Below are positions 34,548-46,700 of a stretch of 64,000 nt of DNA, piece by piece. This DNA is from Mytilus edulis (lineage: Eukaryota; Mollusca; Bivalvia; Mytilida; Mytilidae). The DNA lies in assembly GCF_963676685.1 (NCBI RefSeq), contig NC_092354.1:12344746-12408745 (forward strand), given 5' to 3'. The position numbers and the translations under genes are program-made. The first letter of the stretch is position 1, and every line of letters begins with the position of its first letter. The notes beneath the pieces were generated by a model. The model searched no databases, was not told the DNA's origin, and saw only the letters and a list, made by a program, of their open reading frames with translations.

Positions 34548-34720
34548 TCATATGCCGGTATTGCATGCTTGCTGTTTCTTTACTGGTCCGGTACAATGGA
34601 GCCCGCCATGCTGAGGAGTTGGATTATTGCAGAACCTTTCACTTTCTCTGTATCCTTGGCAACCGGAAGGTATGATGCAAGACGACCATGATCCCCATTC
34701 ACCGAAGACTCCATCGACAG
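34548..34720 (-). CDS. last exon: TSP1 domain 2 and stop
   Basis: Acceptor tttgacag, phase 1 in. Encodes VDGVFGEWGSWSSCI, GCQGYRESERFC, GGLHCTGP and QQACNTGI, then TGA at 34550-34548. A second, slightly diverged TSP1 repeat with the last cysteines in place. Confidence 0.85.
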
Positions 34721-37700
34721 CTGTCAAATGTATGAACTATCTATATATTAAACTGTATATTATTTCAAATATTTCCCCAACTTACACCAATACAAAATTT
34801 TATTTAACTTTTAGTGCCTTTCACCAGACCAAGTGTCAGAGTATGTCACCTTTTCGGAGACAAAATTCGATAATATGAAAAAAAATCCATTGGCATTTTT
34901 TACCCTACACCTAATTTTATTCAAATATATTTCATTAATCTTTTTTTTAATATCTAGCTATATGTTCTATGTTCAGCATTTGATAGCATGAACCTGTCAT
35001 TGACATAAAGTTACTTATCCGATAAACAGGTAAAAACGAATAGATCGTTTTAAGGCTACTGCATGCTGGCTTTCATGATAAGATTGTAAGAGTTAACCAT
35101 GTCCGTTTGTCTCTGGAAGGTATGCCTCATCAAACAGGGTTCGATAAAACATCAACCAAATAATTCAACTTGTTCAAAACGTGCTGTCTTCTGATACTAA
35201 CATGAACTTTTAATAGTTTTTTTTTGTAAATGTTGTGTACAAGCAAGACAAAAACAATAATTCCCAACTAAATGTATTTAAAGAATATTAGCTTAAAAGG
35301 ACAACTTCTCTACAATTTTGAAACAACCGATGTTAAAGACAGAATAACATGTAAGTTAATTTTAAAGGCAATGCAAAACTATTCAAAATTTTTAAATCAT
35401 TACAAAACGAAAAAAATTAAAGTCATTACAATATTATAAACAAATTAAGAGTAATTACAATATCACAAAAAAAGTAACTTACCACATGGGTCGTCGTTAC
35501 AGGTCAACGTGTTAAAATTATTTCCAGCACAGTCAGCTCCCCCATTTGCTGGAGACGGGGTATAACAAGTTCTGTATTGAGTTTTAGTTCCTCCTTAAAT
35601 ATTAAGTAGTAATCTTTTTTGAACTTCGTCAAATTCAGGCGGTGTACTTAAAATTGCTAGTCTTAAACTGTTCAATATTCATTCAACAACGTTGTCGTTG
35701 GTTGTTTGAAACTCTTTGTCGGTCTTGGACGGATCTTGTTTCTGTTTTGTACGTTTCTGTTTTAGATACACTGATGGTTTTTAATCATATCGTTTTTGAT
35801 CACGTGCTTACGTATTTATATCCTATTTAGAAGACAAAAGCGTAATTTGAAAATATGTCTTCTTTTCCGAACTATTTCTTTAATAACCTCAACTCAATCG
35901 TGAAAAGTGAGGATAGCATTCTACACTGTGCAAAAAAGCTGCGAAAACTCCACAAAAAAGGAGGGTGATCTAAATTCCTCCGAAAGAGTAAGAAGATTCT
36001 GCTCCACATTTGTGCAAGTTAGCTTCAAGACAATGATTCATACTGATGATAATGTGATGTGAAAGCTGAAGAAGAAGAACACAATTTGGTCCCATCATTG
36101 AGAAAAGGAAACAAATGCCAATGTGAAGTCGAATAAACACTGATAACTAAACGAACCACAATAAAAATGAACTTAACAACAATTGATCATTGATAAGTGT
36201 TGTCAGTCTTTTAATCAATGTTTCAACATAACATTTCCATCTATTTCAGTATTAGATTAGTCTTGCATCAATATCCAATCATCTGTTTATATTCTTACTA
36301 TAATACCTACCACCACAGGTGACGGAACATTCATCAAATGAAGACCAACTGGACCATCCGCCATTTATAACTTGTCTTGAAGTAAATGGAAGTTGTGATC
36401 CTGTAAACAAATGGAATTATGTGACTTAAATATTCAACAAATGACCTTATTCCAAAATGAAATGAAATTAAATCAGTTTAACACGAATTAATTTGCAGTA
36501 ATCTCTAATATCATATGCAATACTGTAAAAGCAGAAATTGGAGGAATTAATTTCGTTTATATCGTGGAAAGAATATATCCACGAAATTAAAACTCCAACG
36601 AAATTTAACCTCCATATAATATCACTTACATTTAAGGAAACCACCAAAACAAATCCCCATGAAATCTTATAGAGAGACAAAACCACGAAATTTTAACCGT
36701 ACGAAAATTAATGTTTCTGCAGTATTATTATTTGGTTCTGTGTAGTTTTAAAATAATGGGGACATTACACGTTATGAGGTTGTTGTAAGTTATAAACATG
36801 ACATTTTAGGATTGTATCTGGAACAGCTGACCACAATTAGGAGTAGTTTCCAAAACTAATCTTCTTATTTTCAAACAGATATGTGTTCAATCAAATGTTA
36901 TAAATTTATTTTACTCTTAAATGTAAGTAAATAGCATAGTGTATTAATATTATCGTAGAGAAAAGTTCGTCTGTGAAGTCCAGTTCCTTGTATATTTTCT
37001 ATAGTGCGATTGTTATGTAAATAAACTCATCATAGATACCAGGACTAAATTTTATATATACGCCAGACGCGCGTTTTGTCTACAAAAGACTCATCAGTAA
37101 CGCTCGAATCCAAAAAAAAGTTTAAAAAAAAAGGCCAAAAAAAGTACGAAGTTGAAGAGTATTGAGATCTAAAATATACAAACATTACCTGAGGTGGTCC
37201 CTGAGCGGTTGCAGCCAACGTCCTCATTTGGCCCTGAAAGTATTGCACGCAACATTAATTTATCCTTGAAGTTTGTTATCCAATGAATTATTGTGTAATT
37301 AATCACTAGTTTTCATAATTAGACGACTTGATGAGTTCATCTTTTGTCTATTTATAGACAGTATTCCCGTTTATGATATGTAGTTTGATCGGAAACCATA
37401 TGTACAATATAAAATTGAGAATGGAAATGGGGAATGTGTCAAAGAGACAACAACCCGACCAAATAAAAAACAACAGCAGAGGGTCACCAACAGGTCTTCA
37501 ATGTAGCGAGAAATTCCCGCACCCGGAGTCGTCAGAAGATGTAACCAAAGAAAATAAACAAAATGACAATAATACATAAATAACAACAGACTACTAGCAG
37601 TTAACTGACATGCCAGCTCCAGACTTCAATTAAACTGACTGAAAGATTATGATTTCATCATATGAACATCAGGCACAATCCTTCCCGTTAGGGGTTTAGT

Positions 37701-40700
37701 ATCATACCATCATAACATATATGAGAAGAACATAACCCGTGTCGTGCCAACAACTGTTTTTAGAATAAATGTGTTTAGTTCCGATGCAAAGACCTTATCA
37801 GTGACTCAATATTAACGCCAAAATATGCAATCTTTAATGACTTGACAACAGTATCGTAATTATATCCCTTCTTAATAAGTCTATTCAAAGGTTTTGTAAG
37901 TTTCTGAGGTGAATACTGACACCTTTGTGCTTTATAAAGAATATTTCCATAAAAAATTGGATGTGAAATACCTGAACGTATTAGAAGTCTGCATGTTGAG
38001 CTATATTTACGAATAATGTCTTTATACCGATGATAAAATTTAGTAAATGTTTTGACTAGTTTGTGATATCGAAAACCCTGGTGTAATAATTTTTCAGTAA
38101 TACATAAATTTCTCTCGTTAAAATCTAAAACATTGTTACATACACGAGCGAATCGTACAAGTTGAGATATATAAACACCGTAAGATGGTGACAAGGGAAC
38201 GTCACCATCTAAAAACGGATAATTAACGATAGGAAATGAAAAATCATCCCTTTTATCATAAATTTTAGTATTCAGCTTTCCATTAGTGATATAGATATCA
38301 AGATCGAGAAAAGGGCAGTGGTCATTGTTAGTATTAGCTTTATTTAAAGTAAGTTCAACAGGATAAATTTCATTAATATACATACTGAAGTCGTCATTAT
38401 TGAGAGCCAAAATATCATCCAAATATCTAAAAGTATTATTAAATTTGTTTATCAGATGTTGTTTCGATGGGTCTTTGCTTATTTTTGTCATAAATTGTAA
38501 CTCATAACAATACAAAAACAGGTCCGCAATAAGTGGTGCACAGTTAGTCCCCATTGGAATTCCAGTAATCTGACGATATACGGAATCCCCAAAGCGAACA
38601 AAAATGTTATCTACTAAAAATTCAAGGGCATATATATTATCAAAGCATGTCCAATTAACATAGTTTTTTTGTTTATTGCTACTAAAAAATGACCTAAAAG
38701 AGTTTGAACATATATATTCACATTCTGATTTTTTGAATGCCCATTTAATTAGGTGTGTGAATTTTTTCTTAATGAGAATGTGAGGCAATGTTGTATACAG
38801 GGTAGAAAAATCAAAACTTTGAACAGATTCAAAATCACCAATATAAGCATGCAATTTATCAAGTACTTCCAACGAGTTCTTGACACTCCAAAAGTAATTT
38901 ATTCCACTATTTTCGAAGGCCTTCTTTGAACAATTTATTATCAGGTTTTTAATTGTACCAAGTGTGCTGGTAAGAAGAATAGACAATTTAGTAGTTGAAC
39001 AATGGCTTGAAGACGAAATAAATCTATATTTGTAAGGGGTTTTGTGTCGCTTCGGAAGCCAATACATAGTTGGGACTTTCATTTTATTTGGCTCTGCTTG
39101 TAAAGCGCTGGCTAAAAGTTTATGTTTGTTACAGATTTCGTTTTCTGAAAATGGAGTCAGTTGGAATGTTGGTGAATTGGTGATTTCCTTTTTCAGAACC
39201 TCAATATAAAATTTACGTCAAACAATAATAATATTATTAGCAGCTTAATATGTTTGGCAGTTTTCAAGAAACTGATGTATTACATGTTAACGATGAAAAA
39301 TGCAGAGAAGAAAGTGATTAAATTTAATCCAAAATACGATGTATGAACAAAAGAATACTTTAGTGTGAGACAATGAATAATTCCAGGAAAGAAAGCAGAA
39401 GCATCTTAAACACATTAAAATTATTGATATTTACGCTGCTTGATTTTTTGTAAGTTCCAGGACTTGTGTAAGCAGAATCACGACAGTCACCGTTTGACCT
39501 ATCACCAGACAGTATCTCAACCTTCAGCATGGGACAAGAACCATCACAGTTCTTCGTGGTAGTTGTGCGTTGATTATAGCTTATAAACTTCACGAATAAC
39601 ATTCTGAAAAGAAGAAAAAAACCATCATTGTACCATACATATAAATACTCGCTTTAATGCATATGATATGAATAAATAAGAAGATGTGGTATGCGTGCCA
39701 ATGGGACAACTATCCATCCTAGTCACAATGTGTAAAAAGTAAACAAGTTTATTTACAGTGAATTTGTAAAATCACGGAATTTGTAATATATCGGAAATTT
39801 CATGGGTTTTGTAAATTCCCGATTTGACTGAAATAATTCAGATTTTATTTATAGATTTACTCACTTGATTCAGGGAATTAACAAAAAAAAACACAATCTT
39901 TACGTTTAAATGATTTCGTAAAAAAAGACAACAGTAGCACTGAACATGTCCTATTTAATAAATACAAGGTGAAAAAAAATGAGGAAATTTAGGAATATAA
40001 TGGCAAAGACCAGTAAAAGAGACAAGCTCAGATTACAACCTTAATGTTTACAGGTTCGGTCCTTTTTTTATTCAAATATAAAGGAAATACATTGAATTTA
40101 TAATCTTCTTAAGAGGAAAAATAAGAAGTTAGAAGTTGATTGGTGTAAGCCATCTCTTCAAGTGGCAAGTATCAGTGACATATCAGGGCGAGCATACTTC
40201 TTCTTCTTTTGGTTTCTAGCGATCCTTCAATTATTGAAGATTATTCGCCGGGCGTCGACTATAAAATTTATAATTAACACTTTAGCAACAAAAATCAAAA
40301 ATAACAAAATCAAAAAATCAACATAACGTATTTACATTTGAAAAAAAAATGAATTGTGATAAAACTATATACATTTGATAACAGAATAGTTAGGGATAGA
40401 ATATGGGGATGAGAGCAGATTCTGAGATCATACTCTTGAATCCCTGTACTGTACTGCATGATACTATTTGTTGTGGCAGATGATTCCAATTTATAACAGT
40501 TCGTGGATAAAATGAATATTTATAACTGTCTTTGGATGTTTGTATTTGCCTAAATGAGTGTGGATTGCTATGTCTGGTTCTATTGTCTAGTGGGATCAAA
40601 AGGTTATGTGTAGGGACTGCAACAATTTCATGTATAATTTTGTAAAAGAAAACAAGTCTGTATCGTAAACGCCTAATTTCGAGTGGGTACCAATTTAGGT

Positions 40701-43700
40701 ATGTCATCATTTCAGTAAATCCAAGGGACTGGTTTGCTTTTGATGTCATGTTATCGATATGTTTGTCCCATTTTAAATTTGATTGAAGAGTTAGGCCTAA
40801 AATTTTGTAGAGTCAACTTTTTCTAGAGAGTGATTGTGTAATTTATAAGTGAAGTCTAAAGATTTCTGTTTTTGAGTTACACTGAGAAAGTTGCACTTAT
40901 CAGGGTGAAAATGCATGAGCCAGTCCTGCTCCCACCTGCCAGCCGCTTCTAAGTCAGACTGTAATTTAAGTGTGTCATCTGGTTTTTTAATTTCCCTATA
41001 AATAATGCTATCATCTGCAAACAATCTTAATGTACTATTTTCAATATATTCTGCTAAATCATTAATAAAGATTAAAAATATTCAAATATAAAGAGTTTTG
41101 GTTTATTGAGTATATTAAGAAGGTAGTTATGAAGTTTTACAATGTAGTGATGTGAAAAATGGGTGGTCCGGATGAAAAGAAGAGAACTAATATAACAGCA
41201 GATGTCTTCTTACTTATTATTAAATTGTAGTCTTTACATCTGTACATATGTCTCTTATTCATAATCACTTTAAAATAGGGCAAACCATTAAAGTATATTC
41301 AACTTATCTAATATATATTTTAACAATTATTAGTCTCTCTATATATATGTAAAATACCTGTTCTGGTTTTAATTTTAAACTTGTAATTAGGAATTTTACA
41401 AAATCCCTAGCAACGTATGTGATAAAATTATTTTTAATTTCAGATATTTAAAAAAAAATCACTGAAACTGTTAGAGATTTAACAAATTCACCAAATCACT
41501 AATCATATACAAATTTTTACAAAATCCCTCATTTTAAAAGAGGGACAATCAAACTCATAAATTGAAAATAAACTGACAACGCCTGGCTAAAAATGAAAAA
41601 GACAAACAGACGCACATTAGAACAGCTGACACAACATAGAAAACTAAAGAAATAAAATTACACTGTATAAATACATTACACACCAAGGGTGACTAGGGAA
41701 TAGAAATATGGTCACTTGGTCTTCTCCCGACCGGCAGTAGAACGCTTGCCGAAGTGGGCCGTCCGTTTGGCTTTGCGGGATGTATTAAGTTCGCAGTCAC
41801 GTCCGGTCAGAATGGGGACGTTAAATCCGATGTCTTGTAAAGAGAGTGCCACGCTCTTTGCACGTTAAGAACCCTTGCAACAACTCTTTGAGGGTCCGTA
41901 GGTGGCATTTTGCAAGGCAAAATTTCTGTCCCTATTCAATATGACCTTATTTTCCAGTGGCAGTCCAAATTTTCCCGACCATCATCCCAAATGACCTCTA
42001 TTATGACAAGACCTACCTATTGTATTTATTGTGAACTTGTTCTCGTCCTGAATATGCATGAAATATTTGCCACTGGACGTTAAGCAACCAACAATCAATC
42101 AATCATAATGCAGATCTTGAAATATTTGACACGAACGGTTAGAGATCAGTTGTTTGTATACAATCATGACAATTTTTAATCGACAAAAAAAAAAAGAGAA
42201 TGTGTATTATAAATTTTGCCAGAAACTAATCAACATTCTCCTATTAATACAAAATTCCCCAAATGACTACTAGTAAATAGTTATTAAAGGTACCAGGATG
42301 ATAATTTTGATACACCAGATACCTACATATGACATGTATGACTCATCAGTGACGCTCAGATCAAAATAGTTAAGTCATATATTACAAAAGGCAACTATAC
42401 TGCCAATGTCTATGACGTAGACAGGTAGGTGAGTAAACCTACATACTCGAAATTTCCAAGAAAGAAAACTATATTATATCCTCATAATTGGTAAACATCT
42501 TTAATAAGAACACATCCCTAATTGAGATTAATGTATCCCTGACATTTACGTGTTTATCACAAAAATGGTATCTGCGTCATGTATGGGGAATACTTACCTA
42601 TTTGAGCTATCCCAGAAATATCTGTCTCCAATGGTATCCGCGTCAATATCGGTTATTGAGGACACCTCTGTCCAATCACTTGTCTTTGGTCTCCAGAGTG
42701 GAGACCAGGAATAGAGATTGAAAGTGGCATCAGGCGGCATACACATACCAACTCGGACAAACTGATTCCTACAAAATATCATGAGAATGTTCAGCTAGTC
42801 TAGTATTCAAAGCAACACGACGGTTGACTCTGCTTTTACCATGGACGTGGTAGCACATACTTGACCTTGTCAAAAGACTAATCGTTGATCAAACTTTACT
42901 ATGTAGGTTACTATATTTTTTCAAATATTTTGGCCTCTCTGAAAAGAATTTTATTGTAAAAAGGCTCATCTTAAGCAGTAAAATTGATAATATAACAACG
43001 GTTCTCTGTCAACAACAGGGTAATGCCAATGATAGTAGTTTCTTTTTCTTTTATTAATTTGATTTTTTCTTTATCAATCAACTTGTATTTAAGTGTTGTC
43101 TCAAGGTCAACAGCACTCGTATATATATGTGTAGAATATCCAACATAACTTTCTTATTATGACACATCTGATCTAATTTTATTCTGTTCTGATTTCAACT
43201 TACAATTCAACCCCGTCAGTATAAATCCAGAATATGTTGGGAATGTTATTACTCCAGTGCAGTGTGTAACTGTATGTACCGCCCAGTATTGCCATAAAGT
43301 GAGCTGTTTGGTCATCAGTAAGTGTTTCAGGGTAATTAGGCTCGTCGTCTCTGACCATGATGGCGTTAGTTTGTCCACGGTCAGGCGAACCATTGTCTAT
43401 GTTAACATCCAGCTAATAACAGAGAATGTATAATATTTTAACGTATCAATAAATCTCTGCTACAAAACATTTTTTATGTACTAGTATTGCATTTCTTAAT
43501 CAAAATAGCATTTATAACATTTTGATGATCAGCACCAGTTTGATACGTCGCCATGCATTGTAAAGGTCGAACGCGATAAGCGTCCGAAAATATTTGATAT
43601 TGAATCTACACGAGAACGAATAACTAAATTCTGTATATTCGAATGTATCTTCAATCGGCTAATGATTGAAAGTAAGTGTTAAATAGTTTGTTTAGCAATA

Positions 43701-46700
43701 ATATGAAGAGTCGGTCGTTAATTATATGAGGTACTTTTGATGGTTTATCCAAACTACCCGTGCTGAAATTTGAATTTTACCATCAAATTAGCAGCATCGG
43801 CTACACGCAATGGCGAATGTCAGACACAAATTCCTTTAAGATAAGGTAAATACAAAATGTGTATGCATTTATAACTTAAGTGTACTTGTTTTGCAATGTA
43901 TGTGTTAATAATGAATATCTCTGAATGATTTAATGAGTTTTACCTTTGCGTATTTGTGCGGGTACATGGTCGTTTCCCTGGTACTACGATATTGACACGA
44001 GGCGGTTGTGTAAAAACGTCCTGGCTTTACAATCTGTTGAATTGGGGTTAAGTTTGTAACAGAACCATCTTGATCTCTACATGTTGCACTTTTATCGCCG
44101 TCCAAATTGTTAAAGCCATGCACAGTTTCATCGCCATCATAAACACGATTTCCGCCTGTTGGCTTAAAAATAAATAAAAAGAAGAACTCAACTATCGCTT
44201 CTCTCTTAAAAACAGCTTATTACTAAATGTCTGTGTTCATTCTCTTCTTCACATCCACACATGACTACAAATTAAGTTGAACATCTGTATGTAGTAACAT
44301 GAAATTTTCTTGTAGCTCTCTGAAAAAAACAAACCAAACAATCCCATATAAAACAACAAAAAGGTCCCTACCACACATACTATTATGTATAATAGTAAAA
44401 GAATAGGGCAATCAAGGATGTTTCAAAATAACAAGATTTTTATAAGACAGTTATAAATTGATAGCATATATATAACGGAACTAAACAAAGCAAAAAAAAT
44501 TATAGGTTCGTGTCTTTGTTTTTGAGATATAATCCATTGAAAATTCGGTGGGAAATAATTCTCTCTGGGTTTGTTTTTATACAAATAAACTTTTTAAGAA
44601 AAATGTTATAAAATTATGCGAGATAAGTAGGGACAAGCCGGCAGAATTTGTTAATGGCAAAACAAGGATAAAACCATAGGATTCGGAATACCTAACAAAA
44701 AGACAAAAACAAGATCTATCCTTAAAGACAAATGTGGCGACTTTATGTTGTGCGAGGTATTGACTGCGACAGTCAACCGTGGAAAATACGGCACACGTCA
44801 TCCAATAAAAAGTAACATTACATATATTGCCTTAGAATGTCCTTTCGTCGTATAAATCAGAGTAAGTAAACAGATTGATCGCACCTATTTCATTTAAATT
44901 GAAAAGTACGAAACCAATAATACAACCATGTCCGGTACATATTTCAATTCACGTCTTTTAAATATACACTCCGCCATAAGTTAAGCACCACCCATATTTT
45001 TATCAATAAGAAATTTTCAAATCCAAAAATTCAATATTTTTGAATAAGAGTTAATCGTGTTGACATTGGTTAAATAAAATGTAAATATTGTGCAGTATAA
45101 AAAAAAATAAAAGTTAGGGTTTTTTTATGCTTTCTGCTGTGTGAAGGGAACTTTCAATTTTACGTTAAAAACAACAAGTTAAAATCCCTATAAAATGTTT
45201 TAATTTATTGATCATTTTCATTAATTTCAAATAATGATACAGTTTTGAACTTTTGGGAAAACAATCAAGTATACATTTACTGTCAATTAATGTTCATAAA
45301 GTCAATATCGTGTATAGCTTCCGCGCTTCCGGTAGAGATTCAATACACGTCTCCTCATTCCTTGCACAAGTCGTCGTAGCCTATACTGTGGAAATCTCTG
45401 CCATTCGTGTACCAAAGCGACCCTCAATTCTGGTATTGTTGCACATTTTGGTAGTCTCTGGTTAAGTTTACGGCCGATAAAGTCCCATACATGTTCAATT
45501 GGGTTCATGTCAGGTGACATGGCCGGCCAAGGTAAAGTGTCTATTGATTCCGACGTCAGGTATGCGTTGACAATTCGTGCGCGATGAGGTCTCGCATTGT
45601 CATCTTGAAAGACCGGTCTATCAGCTAACGCGTGATTGTCAAATTGAGGCGATACAATGGTGTTCAGGATGTCATCCCGGTACCTTTGTCCATTCAGGGT
45701 ACCGTGAAGAACATGCATATCAAGCTTACAGTCATGGGAAAAACATCCCCATACTGTTACACCGCCGCCACCGAAAGCTGTTGTACCAAGAATGTTATTG
45801 TCCCGATATGCGGTGTTTCTTTCCCTCCAAACACGTGTTCTGTCGTCGTCGGGCTTCAGCAAGAAACGACTTTCATCGGACCAGTGAATTCTTCTCCAGC
45901 TGCGTAAAGTCCATCGGCGATGGTTCCTAGCCCACTGTTGTCTTGCTCTACGGTGTCTTAAAGTTAATTCCGGGCGCTTTATTGGCCTCCGAGCCCTTAG
46001 ACGGAAACTATGCAACCTACGTATCACAGTCCGCACACTTACTCTACCCCCAATAGGCCAAAGGCTACGAAGCTGATCAGCAGACGAGAAAGGTTTCAAT
46101 CTTGCTTGCCGGGAAAGATTTTTGTCTTCTCTGGGAGTAGTTTTACGTGGTCTGCCTGCTCTAGGGCGGTCTTCAACTGACCCTGTCTGTCGGTATCTCT
46201 GCACGAGCCTGATAATCACAGTGTGGTTAACACCAAAATGGACCGCTATTCTACGGCAACTTAGACCTGTATTTGCCATACCTACAACTTGCCAGCGTTC
46301 CGCAATACTCAGTTTTCGTCTTGCCATCTTAAAAGTTTGATATCAATGGCTAATTCAAGTGCGAAATGCACGTGCTAAAATCATTTGTGTTTAGGCAAAA
46401 ACAGTAACGCGAAAAACACACAAGACAGGTCGTTAACACTGGTTTTGAACAATCAAAATGTAATCGGTTGACATTTTACCTGTATCCAAAAGTTACCTAT
46501 TGTTTACAGGTTTAATATATAGTATTTCTTTTATAAAAAAAATAATTAAGAAAATAATTATTTCGAAATTAAATTGAGTGGTGCTCAACTTATGGCGGAG
46601 TGTATAATTCAAAATTTGGTGACTATGTTGAACGCATCTATCACATCGAACTAGAGACAAAGGATACAACAGAAACAGTTAAGTTGGCCTCATGTCTTGA

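Larger units (their letters stand above)
44967..46602 (-). mobile_element. complete Tc1-like DNA transposon
   Basis: Terminal inverted repeats start CACTCCGCCATAAGTT at both ends (28 bp, differing at two positions) and are flanked by TA on both sides (44965-44966 and 46603-46604). The ~1.64-kb element carries one intact transposase frame. It lies in the intron between exons 47640 and 44162, in the same orientation as the host gene. Confidence 0.93.

Noticed and set aside
43157-43393. - strand ORF beginning MVRLTVDKLT
   Set aside because: It overlaps the CEMIP-like exon 43412-43204 in a different frame; the other frame has the family sequence and fits both splice phases.
45253-46340. + strand ORFs across the Tc1 element
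   Set aside because: Antisense of the transposase, without their own motifs.
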